This document shows positions 28,504 through 37,566 of a stretch of DNA of 64,000 nucleotides, one piece after another; the stretch's first letter is position 1, and each line of letters starts with the position of its first letter. The position numbers were made by a program, and so were the translations under genes. Location of the stretch: the NCBI RefSeq assembly GCF_000757905.1, contig NZ_JRLH01000015.1. One strand, given 5' to 3'. The DNA is from Arsenophonus nilaparvatae. GTDB lineage: Bacteria; Pseudomonadota; Gammaproteobacteria; Enterobacterales; Enterobacteriaceae. The notes under the pieces are model-generated. The model was not told the origin of the DNA. It ran no database searches and was given only the letters and a program-made list of their open reading frames with translations.

Positions 28504-28525
28504 AGGCGCTATTTCGACAGCGCCT
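28504..28525 (-). terminator. trxB terminator
   Basis: A GC-rich 7-bp stem (AGGCGCT / AGCGCCT) with an 8-nt loop lies about 40 bp after the trxB stop. On the minus strand it is followed directly by TTTTTAG. It is a classic Rho-independent terminator. Confidence 0.8.
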
Positions 28526-28563
28526 GCTAAAGAACTTTATTAAATTATTATAATTTGTAACAT

Positions 28564-29529
28564 TTATTTGCGGTATAACGCATCTAAATAACGTTCGGCG
28601 TCAAGGGCGGCCATACAACCAGTACCTGCTGAGGTAATCGCTTGACGATAGATATGATCCATAACATCACCGGCAGCGAAAACACCTTCAACTGAGGTTT
28701 GGGTCGCATTGCCTTTAGTCCCAGATTGCACTTGAATATAGCCATTTTCTAACACTAACTGATCGGCAAAGATACTTGTATTGGGCGTATGGCCAATAGC
28801 GATAAATACGCCAGTCACGGAAAGCATCTCTATGTTGTCATTTTGGGTTGAACGTAAATTGATTCCAGTGACACCACTATTGTCACCTAATACTTCATCG
28901 AGAGTAAAATTGGTATGTAATACAATATTGCCAGTTTTTACTTTTTCCATCATTCGCTGAATAAGGATTTTTTCGGCTCGAAATGTTTCACGTCGATGAA
29001 TAACATGGACTTCTGAAGCGATATTTGATAGGTAAAGAGCTTCTTCAATAGCGGTATTTCCACCCCCCACAACAGCAACTTTTTGTTTGCGATAGAAAAA
29101 ACCATCACAGGTGGCACAGGCTGAAACACCACGACCTTTAAAGGCTTCTTCAGAAGGTAAACCCAGATAGCGAGCTGAGGCGCCGGTAGCAATAATAAGT
29201 GCATCGCAGCTATATATTCCGTTATCGCCAGTCAGTTGGAACGGCCGTTGCTGCAGATCAACCTTATGAATGTGATCATTAATAATGTTTTCTTCTGCCG
29301 CAAATTTTTTAGTATGTTGCAGCATGCGTTCCATCAACACCGGCCCCATTAATTCGGAATGATCCCCAGGCCAATTTTCAACTTCGGTGGTTGTGGTTAA
29401 TTGTCCGCCTGGTTGAACGCCGGTGATTAATACCGGACTTAAGTTTGCTCGGGCGGCATAAATTGCTGCTGTATAGCCAGCTGGGCCAGATCCTAGAATA
29501 ACAACTTTACTATGATTGGTGGTGTTCAT
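28564..29529 (-). CDS. trxB: Thioredoxin reductase
   Basis: NADPH-dependent flavoenzyme that reduces thioredoxin. It is 321 residues, as in E. coli. The FAD-binding motif GSGPAGYTAAIYAARANL (about 13-30), the redox-active CATC (in SACATCDGFF), the NADPH-binding GGGNTAIEEALYL and the FAD motif GVFAAGDVMDH are intact. It is divergent from lrp across a 546-bp gap, as in E. coli, and has its own terminator. Confidence 0.97.
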   Translation of the reverse strand: MNTTNHSKVVILGSGPAGYTAAIYAARANLSPVLITGVQPGGQLTTTTEVENWPGDHSELMGPVLMERMLQHTKKFAAEENIINDHIHKVDLQQRPFQLTGDNGIYSCDALIIATGASARYLGLPSEEAFKGRGVSACATCDGFFYRKQKVAVVGGGNTAIEEALYLSNIASEVHVIHRRETFRAEKILIQRMMEKVKTGNIVLHTNFTLDEVLGDNSGVTGINLRSTQNDNIEMLSVTGVFIAIGHTPNTSIFADQLVLENGYIQVQSGTKGNATQTSVEGVFAAGDVMDHIYRQAITSAGTGCMAALDAERYLDALYRK

Positions 29530-30075
29530 AGATGCTCCATTTTTTAAGAATATTTATTCAATGTGGCGATTGTAGGAGATTAGAAAAATTAAAAAAAGTA
29601 AATTGAATTAAAAGATGATAAGTAATAGTCATTTTTATTAGCTTATCTTTAACATTTTATTAAGGCAGCAAGTCATGAAAAAAGATTATTTTTCGTGAAA
29701 TAACGTTTTAAATTGAGAATTTTCCTTATATCTTATTGACAATTAGTTAATAATACATTCGTTTCCATATGATGTTCTGATTTTTATTCATAATCTTTGA
29801 CAATCGGTTGTGTATTTGAGAAAACATCTTGTAGGATTAATTACCTCATTTGATTAATTGAAATTGAACATCATTTAAACAAATAGATAAATATCCTACT
29901 TTTCATTATCAAATTGAAAACTAACCAGATGATTTATCTACAAGATGAATTATACTACTAAATACTAATGGTCAGGCGGAGTTTAACCTTATTGCATCTT
30001 TTCCAATTCAATCATAAGAAAAGAAAATAGGGAATGTAATGGGTATAAAAAAATAGATAAAAGAGAGATAACGAA
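29530..30075. promoter_or_regulatory. trxB-lrp divergent regulatory gap
   Basis: This 546-bp AT-rich gap must carry the trxB and lrp promoters; E. coli lrp has a long leader and represses itself. A 10-bp perfect inverted repeat (CATCTTGTAG at 29825-29834, CTACAAGATG at 29938-29947) encloses AT-rich A/T-tract DNA of the kind Lrp binds. No gene is supported here. Confidence 0.5.
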
Positions 30076-30570
30076 ATGATTGATAACAAAAAGCGTCCAG
30101 GAAAAGATCTTGATCGTATAGATAGGAACATACTGAATGAATTACAAAAGGATGGTCGTATTTCTAATGTAGAGCTTTCTAAGAGAGTAGGGTTATCACC
30201 AACACCTTGTTTGGAACGCGTGCGCCGGTTGGAACGTCAAGGTTTTATTTCAGGTTATACTGCTTTATTAAATCCACACTATCTCGATGCATCTTTGTTG
30301 GTTTTTGTTGAGATTACCTTGAACCGTGGTGCTGCGGATGTTTTTGAACAGTTTAATGCCGTTGTGCAAAAACTGGAGGGAATTCAGGAATGTCATTTAG
30401 TCTCTGGGGATTTTGATTATTTACTTAAAACACGTGTTCCTGATATGTCTGCTTATCGTAAATTGTTAGGAGAGACTTTACTTCGTCTTCCAGGTGTCAA
30501 TGACACCCGTACTTATGTAGTAATGGAAGAGGTAAAACAGAGTAATCGTTTGGTCATTAAGACACGCTAA
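30076..30570 (+). CDS. lrp: Leucine-responsive regulatory protein
   Basis: Global feast/famine transcription regulator of 164 residues, nearly identical to E. coli Lrp. It has an N-terminal helix-turn-helix (NELQKDGRISNVELSKRVGL, then SPTPCLERVRRLE) and a C-terminal RAM domain that binds leucine and forms octamers and hexadecamers (HLVSGDFDYLLKTRVPDMSA). In E. coli Lrp controls amino-acid genes, including sdaA. It is followed by a strong terminator before ftsK. Confidence 0.98.
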   Translation: MIDNKKRPGKDLDRIDRNILNELQKDGRISNVELSKRVGLSPTPCLERVRRLERQGFISGYTALLNPHYLDASLLVFVEITLNRGAADVFEQFNAVVQKLEGIQECHLVSGDFDYLLKTRVPDMSAYRKLLGETLLRLPGVNDTRTYVVMEEVKQSNRLVIKTR

Positions 30571-30627
30571 TCAAATAGATGCAAAACTGGAAAAAGTTAG
30601 GTACACTCCTGTTTATGCATACAGTTT

Positions 30628-30652
30628 CAACGCTGAGCATTACTCAGCGTTG
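30628..30652 (+). terminator. lrp terminator
   Basis: A 10-bp perfect stem (CAACGCTGAG / CTCAGCGTTG) with a 5-nt loop is followed by TTCCTTTC, 58 bp after the lrp stop and 30 bp before the ftsK start. It separates lrp from ftsK. Confidence 0.75.
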
Positions 30653-30681
30653 TTCCTTTCAATCAACAGGAAAAACCTGGA

Positions 30682-33600
30682 GTGTTAGTTTTGGGCCAGG
30701 AATATACAGAAGACAAAAATATTAAGTTAAAAAAGATCAGTAATGGCAAGATACTGACAGAGATTATTTTACTTATAATTACTATCTGGGCGATTTTTTT
30801 AGTGGTGGCCCTGATAAGTTTTCATCCCTCCGATCCTAGCTGGTCGCAGACCACCTGGAATGAACCGATTAAAAATTTAGCTGGTGGTATTGGTGCTTGG
30901 TCAGCGGATATTCTTTTCTCTGTTTTTGGCATTTTAGCCTATGCTATACCATTAGTTATGTTGTTAGGATGTTGGAATGTATTTAAAGATATTGATAACC
31001 AGAATTGTCTGGATTTTTTTGTCCTTTCCTTACGCCTGATCGGTGGGTTGGCGCTAATAATTACATCGTGTGCTCTTGCATCACTTAATATTGATGATTT
31101 ACCTAATTTTTCCTCTGGCGGAATTATTGGTAGTGTTTTTAGTAATGCCATCTTGCCTTGGTTTAATATTTTAGGAACAACCTTAGCGTTACTTTGTATA
31201 TGGGCAGTTAGTTTCACCTTATTTACCGGTTGGTCATGGTTGATGATTGCGGAAAAGATTGGCGCACTAGTTTTAGCAACCATATCATTAATCACTAATC
31301 GTACTCGTAGAAATAATAAGCGTCAGACAACAGAAGCTTATGTTTCACCTCATCCGGCTAAATTGTACGCTGGCACCAATGTAGATTATATCGATCCCGA
31401 TGATGTACTTTTTTCAGCTTCGCCAATTAGTCAGCTAGCGAAAGAGGAATTGAGCAATAATAAAAACCATGAATTGCATGGTGAAAAGGCATCCACTCTG
31501 ATGCCTGATGAAACTGAAGTTGGTTTTGATATTCAATCGGCAACGCTGGACAAATATGATGAAGATATCTTTAGCAAACCTTCAGATATACCTGTTCCAA
31601 TGGATGATGATGTTAATCTAAATAAATCGATAGATGCTAATACCGTTACTCAAGTTAGCGAGCAAGATAAAACCGCAAATTTAAGTGAAACATTAATATC
31701 ATCGGTAACAAAAATAGATGCTGAGGTTGACCCTAGTACTGCTTTCACGCCAGTAAAATCGCAAATTAAAAAGGGAATTGGCCCAGAATTTCCACGTCCT
31801 AATCCTGTTCGTTTACCAACGCGACGTGAACTTTACGGCAATCGTCTAACGACACAAAAAGAGCAGGAATTGGCTGCTGAACAAAACGCTTATCAAAATT
31901 CAGTAACGCAACCGGATGGTGCTGAGTTTAGTATTGATGATTGGAATGAAGATAAATTACGTGAACAGTTTTTGCAGCAGCAAAATAAACGTTATGACAC
32001 TGATATAACTAACAATCTTAATCCACCAACAGATAGAATTGGTGACAAAGACAAACCGATTACATCAGATGAGGCAGAATTAAATACATCAGTTGAAAGC
32101 CAGCCGCATATAGAGCATAAATGGCCATTGGCAGAAGATAGCGAGGTATCGCAGGAGCAACTAGCAAAAGAGGTCAGCGAAATACCGCTATCTACTAATA
32201 AGGATAAAAAGCAAAACGTCGAACAAACATTACCCGAGCAGGGAAGTCTTTTTCATCCTTTTCTAGTACGTAGTGATCAACCATTACCAAAACCCACTAC
32301 ACCGATGCCATCATTAGATCTACTTGCCAGTCCACCCGCCCAAAATGAGCCGGTTGATATGTTTGCACTGGAGCAAACATCCCGTTTAATTGAAGCGCGT
32401 TTAAGTGATTATCGGGTAAAAGCGGAAGTCGTTGGTTTTTCTCCAGGCCCGGTTATTACCCGCTTTGAATTGGAGTTAGCTCCTGGCGTGAAGGCGGCAC
32501 GTATTTCCAATTTATCAAGGGACTTAGCCCGTTCCTTATCAGCAACTGCCGTACGTATTGTTGAGGTGATACCGGGTAAACCTTATGTAGGATTAGAATT
32601 GCCCAATAGAAAGCGTCAGACGGTTTATCTACGCGAAGTGCTTGATTGTGATAAATTTCGGCGCAACCCCTCACCATTAACCATTGTATTAGGTAAAGAT
32701 ATTGAAGGTGAACCGGTTATCGCCGATTTAGAAAAAATGCCCCATTTGTTGGTTGCCGGTACCACTGGTTCGGGTAAATCGGTTGGGGTTAACGCCATGA
32801 TCCTCAGTATTTTGTATAAAGCAAAGCCTGAGGATGTTCGTTTTATCATGATCGATCCTAAGATGTTGGAACTCTCCATTTATGAGGGCATTCCTCATTT
32901 GCTGACCGAAGTTGTCACCGACATGAAAGATGCAGCTAATGCACTGCGTTGGTGTGTTAATGAAATGGAACGTCGCTATAAGCTAATGTCTGCTTTAGGG
33001 GTAAGAAATTTAGTGGGCTATAACGATAAAATTAATGCTGCTGAACGTATGGGGCGCCCGATACCTGATCCATTTTGGAAGCCAGGTGATAGCATGGATA
33101 GTAGTCACCTGGTACTAAAAAAAGAGCCTTATATTGTTGTTATGGTTGATGAATTTGCCGATCTCATGATGACCGCTGGCAAGAAAGTTGAAGAGCTAAT
33201 TGCGCGTTTGGCACAAAAAGCGCGGGCAGCCGGTATTCACCTTGTTTTGGCGACGCAAAGGCCATCGGTTGATATTATTACCGGTTTAATTAAGGCGAAT
33301 ATACCGACTCGGATTGCGTTTACTGTATCAAGCAAGATAGATTCTCGCACCATCCTTGATCAAGGTGGCGCTGAATCTTTATTAGGCATGGGCGATATGC
33401 TTTACTTACCGCCTAACTCCTCTATTCCAATTCGTGTCCATGGCGCGTTTGTTCGCGATCAGGAAGTGCATGATGTGGTTAAAGATTGGAAAGTTAGAGG
33501 TAAGCCCGAGTATATTGATAACATTACTAAGGCTAGCGATGAGGGTGAGAGTGGTAATGGTTATGATGGTGATGAAGAGCTTGATCCACTATTTGATCAA

Positions 33601-33780
33601 GCGGTTGAATTTGTGACGGAAAAGCAACGCGTCTCAATATCTGGCGTTCAACGACAATTCCGCATTGGTTATAATCGTGCCGCGAGGATTGTTGAACAGA
33701 TGGAAGCGCAAGGGATCGTTAGTGAACCAGGCCACAATGGTAATCGCGAAGTCTTAACACCACCACCGACAGGACATTGA
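30682..33780 (+). CDS. ftsK: DNA translocase FtsK
   Basis: Septal DNA pump that coordinates division with chromosome dimer resolution at dif through XerCD. The 1032 residues start at GTG (VLGQEYTEDKN, matching E. coli SQEYIEDK) after AAACCTGGA. Four N-terminal membrane helices lie within about residues 20-200. A low-complexity acidic linker runs to about 510. The RecA-like motor has Walker A GTTGSGKS (about 693-700) and Walker B IVVMVDEFADLMM. A C-terminal winged-helix gamma domain (QRQFRIGYNRAARIVEQMEA) reads KOPS. The linker is much shorter than in E. coli (1329 aa in total). Confidence 0.96.
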   Translation: MLVLGQEYTEDKNIKLKKISNGKILTEIILLIITIWAIFLVVALISFHPSDPSWSQTTWNEPIKNLAGGIGAWSADILFSVFGILAYAIPLVMLLGCWNVFKDIDNQNCLDFFVLSLRLIGGLALIITSCALASLNIDDLPNFSSGGIIGSVFSNAILPWFNILGTTLALLCIWAVSFTLFTGWSWLMIAEKIGALVLATISLITNRTRRNNKRQTTEAYVSPHPAKLYAGTNVDYIDPDDVLFSASPISQLAKEELSNNKNHELHGEKASTLMPDETEVGFDIQSATLDKYDEDIFSKPSDIPVPMDDDVNLNKSIDANTVTQVSEQDKTANLSETLISSVTKIDAEVDPSTAFTPVKSQIKKGIGPEFPRPNPVRLPTRRELYGNRLTTQKEQELAAEQNAYQNSVTQPDGAEFSIDDWNEDKLREQFLQQQNKRYDTDITNNLNPPTDRIGDKDKPITSDEAELNTSVESQPHIEHKWPLAEDSEVSQEQLAKEVSEIPLSTNKDKKQNVEQTLPEQGSLFHPFLVRSDQPLPKPTTPMPSLDLLASPPAQNEPVDMFALEQTSRLIEARLSDYRVKAEVVGFSPGPVITRFELELAPGVKAARISNLSRDLARSLSATAVRIVEVIPGKPYVGLELPNRKRQTVYLREVLDCDKFRRNPSPLTIVLGKDIEGEPVIADLEKMPHLLVAGTTGSGKSVGVNAMILSILYKAKPEDVRFIMIDPKMLELSIYEGIPHLLTEVVTDMKDAANALRWCVNEMERRYKLMSALGVRNLVGYNDKINAAERMGRPIPDPFWKPGDSMDSSHLVLKKEPYIVVMVDEFADLMMTAGKKVEELIARLAQKARAAGIHLVLATQRPSVDIITGLIKANIPTRIAFTVSSKIDSRTILDQGGAESLLGMGDMLYLPPNSSIPIRVHGAFVRDQEVHDVVKDWKVRGKPEYIDNITKASDEGESGNGYDGDEELDPLFDQAVEFVTEKQRVSISGVQRQFRIGYNRAARIVEQMEAQGIVSEPGHNGNREVLTPPPTGH

Positions 33781-33835
33781 TTTAACATATTATCTTAAAA
33801 CCAATAAATATGATGGATAAAAAGGTCATTACTTA

Positions 33836-34453
33836 ATGAAAAAATTGATAATGCTAGGCTTGTTAGCGATAACTTTTCATATTAGCCAGGTATGGGCAGA
33901 TGCCGCTTCTGAACTGCAAATGCGCCTAAATAAAATAAATAGTTTTCATGCTAATTTCACACAAAAAGTGACCAGTGCTGATGGTGATTTAATTCAGCAA
34001 GGTGAAGGCCAGCTATGGATCAAACGGCCAAATTTATTTAACTGGCATATGGTAGCACCAGATGAAAGTTGGTTAGTTTCTGATGGTACTAATCTTTGGT
34101 TTTATAATCCTTTTGTTGAGCAAGTTACGGTAACTTTATTGAGTCAGGCAACGACGGATACACCGTTTATGTTGATAACCCGTAATGATCCGCAGGATTG
34201 GAAACGTTATCAGATTAGTCAAAATGATAATGATTTTCTGCTAACAGCTACCCAAAATAAGGGAAATTTGAAACATTTTTCCATTACTGTTCAGCCTGAT
34301 GGCACTATTCAACAATTTACGGCGGTAGAGCAAGATGGCCAAATGAGTTCATATCAGCTCAAAGGCCAGCAAAATAGCCATGTTGATGACAACAAATTTA
34401 AATTTGATCCACCACAAGGTGTAACTGTTGATGATCAAAGGTCAAGGAGGTGA
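33836..34453 (+). CDS. lolA: Outer-membrane lipoprotein carrier LolA
   Basis: Periplasmic chaperone that ferries lipoproteins from LolCDE to LolB. It is 205 residues, with a signal peptide cleaved after VWA (residue 21) to give DAASELQMRL, matching E. coli. Family features NSFHANFTQKV, GEGQLWIKRPNLFNW and LVSDGTNLWFYNPFVEQVT are present. It ends one base before the rarA GTG, so the two are translationally coupled, as in the ftsK-lolA-rarA-serS order of E. coli. Confidence 0.96.
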   Translation: MKKLIMLGLLAITFHISQVWADAASELQMRLNKINSFHANFTQKVTSADGDLIQQGEGQLWIKRPNLFNWHMVAPDESWLVSDGTNLWFYNPFVEQVTVTLLSQATTDTPFMLITRNDPQDWKRYQISQNDNDFLLTATQNKGNLKHFSITVQPDGTIQQFTAVEQDGQMSSYQLKGQQNSHVDDNKFKFDPPQGVTVDDQRSRR

Positions 34454-34454
34454 G

Positions 34455-35798
34455 GTGACTAATTTGCCACTTGATTTTTCATCTAATGAATTTCAACCAT
34501 TGGCCGCAAAAATGCGGCCAATCAACTTAGAGCAATATATTGGCCAGCTCCATTTATTAGCTAAGGACAAGCCACTCGCGCGTGCTATTGGTGCAGGTCA
34601 ACTGCATTCCATGATTTTGTGGGGGCCGCCAGGTACCGGAAAAACGACCCTGGCTGAAATTATCGGTCACTATGCGGATGCCGCCATTGAAAAGATCTCA
34701 GCGGTAACCTCAGGTATCAAAGAGATCCGCGAGGCGATTGAAATTGCCCGCCAAAATAGGCAATTAGGGCGAAGAACGATTTTATTTGTTGATGAAGTTC
34801 ATCGCTTCAATAAAAGTCAACAAGATGCCTTTTTACCTCATATAGAAGATGGTACGGTAACGTTTATTGGCGCCACAACAGAAAATCCTTCTTTTGAGCT
34901 CAACTCAGCCTTACTTTCACGCGCACGGGTTTATCTACTGAAACTGCTTTCTAATGAAGAAATTGTCATGGTTTTGCAGCAGGCAATGGAGGATAGAGAA
35001 CGTGGTTATGGTGGACAGAAAATTATTTTGCCCGATGATACCCGTGACATAATAGCCCAATTATCCAATGGTGATGCCAGACGAGCATTAAATTTACTGG
35101 AAATGATGGTTGATATGGCTGAGTTCAATGATAAAGATCAGCGAATATTAGCCGTAAATTTACTAAAAGAAATTAGTGGTGAAAGAAGTGTTCGTTTTGA
35201 TAATAAAGGCGATCGTTATTGTGATCTCATTTCCGCACTACATAAATCTGTCCGTGGATCTGCCCCCGATGCAGCGCTTTATTGGTATGCCCGAATTATC
35301 ACTGCTGGTGGTGACCCCTTATATATTGCTCGTCGCCTGCTGGCTATTGCCTCTGAAGATATAGGCAATGCTGATCCGAGAGCAATGCAAGTTGCGATAG
35401 CGGCGTGGGATTGTTTCACCCGTGTTGGCCCAGCGGAAGGAGAGCGAGCCATTGCCCAAGCAATTGTCTATTTAGCTTGTGCTGCTAAAAGTAATGCCGT
35501 TTATAAGGCTTTTCAGGCCGCCATAACAGACGCAAAGCAACAGCCAGATTATGATGTCCCCCCTCATTTACGTAATGCACCGACTAAGTTAATGAAAGAG
35601 ATGGGCTTAGGTCAAGAATATCGCTATGCTCACGATGAGCTCAATGCTTATGCCGCTGGTGAAAATTACTTTCCCGCCGAAATGCAAGAAACACGTTATT
35701 ATTTTCCATCAAATCGTGGTTTAGAAGGAAAAATTGGCGAAAAATTATCCTGGCTGGCTGAACTGGATCAAAATAGCTTAACAAAACGCTATCGTTAA
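34455..35798 (+). CDS. rarA: Replication-associated recombination protein A
   Basis: AAA+ ATPase of the clamp-loader/MgsA-WRNIP1 group acting at stalled replication forks. I chose the GTG at 34455 because it follows AAGGAGG (34444-34450) and gives TNLPLDFSSNEFQPLAAKMR at 447 residues, identical in length to E. coli. An earlier start would overlap lolA. Walker A is GPPGTGKTT, Walker B is LFVDEVHRF, and sensor 1 GATTENPSFELNSALLSRA is intact. Confidence 0.96.
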   Translation: MTNLPLDFSSNEFQPLAAKMRPINLEQYIGQLHLLAKDKPLARAIGAGQLHSMILWGPPGTGKTTLAEIIGHYADAAIEKISAVTSGIKEIREAIEIARQNRQLGRRTILFVDEVHRFNKSQQDAFLPHIEDGTVTFIGATTENPSFELNSALLSRARVYLLKLLSNEEIVMVLQQAMEDRERGYGGQKIILPDDTRDIIAQLSNGDARRALNLLEMMVDMAEFNDKDQRILAVNLLKEISGERSVRFDNKGDRYCDLISALHKSVRGSAPDAALYWYARIITAGGDPLYIARRLLAIASEDIGNADPRAMQVAIAAWDCFTRVGPAEGERAIAQAIVYLACAAKSNAVYKAFQAAITDAKQQPDYDVPPHLRNAPTKLMKEMGLGQEYRYAHDELNAYAAGENYFPAEMQETRYYFPSNRGLEGKIGEKLSWLAELDQNSLTKRYR

Positions 35799-35907
35799 AA
35801 ATCTCAATGGGGTAATGTAGCCAGATCAGGCTAAAAAAGTGTTAAGTGTCAGAGAAGACTGGCAGGTTGTTTTTATTTTTAAACCATAATAATTTTACAG
35901 GTTAAGC

Positions 35908-37200
35908 ATGCTCGATCCAAATTTACTGCGTAATGAGCTAGACGTAGTTGCTGAAAAACTGGCTCGTAGGGGATTTATTCTCGATGTAGATATGTTGCGT
36001 AGACTGGAGCAAGAACGCAAAGATTTACAAATTAAAACAGAAAGCTTGCAGGCAGAACGAAATTCCCGCTCGAAGACCATCGGTGCAGCAAAAGTGCGCG
36101 GTGAAGATGTTGAAGCTTTACGTAAGCAAGTTAACCAGTTAGGTGAAGAGCTGGATAGTGCTAAAAGTAAACTAACGCAAATACAGGATGACATTCGTAA
36201 TATTGCTTTAAGTTTACCCAACTTACCTGATGACAGTGTACCAGACGGCAACGATGAAACCGACAATGTCGAAATAAGTCGTTGGGGTGAGCCGCGTCAA
36301 TATGATTTTACCATTAAGGATCATGTGGCATTAGGTGAATTAACTGATGGTTTGGATTTTTCGGCTGCGGTAAAAATTACTGGTTCCCGTTTTGTGGTCA
36401 TGAAAGGCCAAATTGCGCGCTTGCATCGGGCATTGGCGCAATTCATGTTAGATTTACACACCGAACAACATGGTTATACGGAAACTTATGTTCCCTATTT
36501 AGTTAATCATGCCACCCTTTATGGCACCGGCCAGCTACCCAAATTCAGTGAAGATCTTTTTCATACCAAACCATTGGAAGAACAGGCATCAAATCAGCAA
36601 TATGCGTTGATCCCAACCGCTGAAGTGCCGGTGACTAATCTAGTTCGGGATGAAATTTTAGCGGCAGAAAGTTTACCTCTCCGCCTGACAGCGCATACTC
36701 CCTGTTTTCGTTCTGAAGCGGGCTCTTATGGCCGCGATACGCGCGGCCTGATCCGTATGCATCAATTTGATAAAGTTGAGTTAGTGCAGATAGTAGAGCC
36801 AGAAAAATCGATGGCCGCACTGGAAGAATTAACTGGCCATGCAGAAAAAGTATTGCAATTACTAAAATTGCCTTACCGTAAAATTGTTTTATGTACTGGC
36901 GATATGGGTTTTGCAGCTTGTAAAACCTACGATCTGGAAGTCTGGCTACCGGCTCAAAATACCTACCGCGAAATCTCTTCTTGTTCAAATACCTGGGACT
37001 TCCAGGCACGTCGCATGCAAGCACGTTTCCGTCATAAAGAGGATAAAAAGCCGCAGTTAGTGCATACCTTAAATGGCTCCGGTTTGGCTGTTGGCCGTAC
37101 TTTGGTAGCGGTAATGGAAAATTATCAGCAAGCTGATGGGCGGATTGAAATACCTGGAGTTTTACGTCCTTACATGAGAGGTTTAGAGTATATTGGTTAA
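35908..37200 (+). CDS. serS: Seryl-tRNA synthetase
   Basis: Class II synthetase that charges tRNA-Ser and tRNA-Sec. It is 430 residues, the same as E. coli. The N-terminal antiparallel coiled coil (about 30-105) grips the tRNA long arm. Motif 2 (FRSEAGS...LIRMHQF) and motif 3 (GSGLAVGRTLVAVMEN) are complete. It is a single gene after rarA and is followed by a terminator. Confidence 0.97.
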   Translation: MLDPNLLRNELDVVAEKLARRGFILDVDMLRRLEQERKDLQIKTESLQAERNSRSKTIGAAKVRGEDVEALRKQVNQLGEELDSAKSKLTQIQDDIRNIALSLPNLPDDSVPDGNDETDNVEISRWGEPRQYDFTIKDHVALGELTDGLDFSAAVKITGSRFVVMKGQIARLHRALAQFMLDLHTEQHGYTETYVPYLVNHATLYGTGQLPKFSEDLFHTKPLEEQASNQQYALIPTAEVPVTNLVRDEILAAESLPLRLTAHTPCFRSEAGSYGRDTRGLIRMHQFDKVELVQIVEPEKSMAALEELTGHAEKVLQLLKLPYRKIVLCTGDMGFAACKTYDLEVWLPAQNTYREISSCSNTWDFQARRMQARFRHKEDKKPQLVHTLNGSGLAVGRTLVAVMENYQQADGRIEIPGVLRPYMRGLEYIG

Positions 37201-37301
37201 CGCAATGAGCGATGTTATTCAAATAGCAACGCTTGTGATCAACAAATAAACGTGTCGGTAATATTCAGCGAATATCAGCCAAATGTAAGCAGACATAATA
37301 T

Positions 37302-37326
37302 AAAGCTACTGTTTAAAAGTAGCTTT
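37302..37326 (+). terminator. serS terminator
   Basis: A 9-bp perfect stem (AAAGCTACT / AGTAGCTTT) with a 7-nt loop runs into ATTTATT about 100 bp after the serS stop codon. Confidence 0.7.
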
Positions 37327-37347
37327 ATTTATTACTGCAGGCCGGCC

Positions 37348-37422
37348 ATGACAAAAGTACTGAGTAGATATCATATTTTAATCTTACTGGTGAATTTTCT
37401 ATTTATTTCCTGTGCCAAATAA
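37348..37422 (+). other. 24-codon lipoprotein-signal-like open frame
   Basis: ATG opens MTKVLSRYHILILLVNFL, then FISCAK and stop. The basic start, hydrophobic core and FISC ending resemble a lipobox signal peptide cut short. No clear ribosome site precedes it. It may be a fossil of a lipoprotein gene, a tiny lysis-type lipopeptide or chance. The rest of the 37201-37566 gap holds only the serS terminator. Confidence 0.25.
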
Positions 37423-37566
37423 GATAATTTTTTCTTGCTAGTCGCTTAAATTAAGTTTATTGCTATTTATGCTTTAGTTAATAAAAAAATATCAATTGAA
37501 TATGTTTAAGAAATACGTTTCCCTTACTACTGAGTTAACCTAACACTCAAAAACCAAGGAGGCAGT

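Noticed and set aside
35818..35833. TAGCC / GGCTA hairpin between rarA and serS as a terminator
   Set aside because: Only a 5-bp stem, and it is followed by an A-run rather than a T-run on the plus strand.
36635..37222. 195-codon frame on the minus strand over serS
   Set aside because: A shadow of the highly conserved serS coding strand with no ribosome site and no family similarity.
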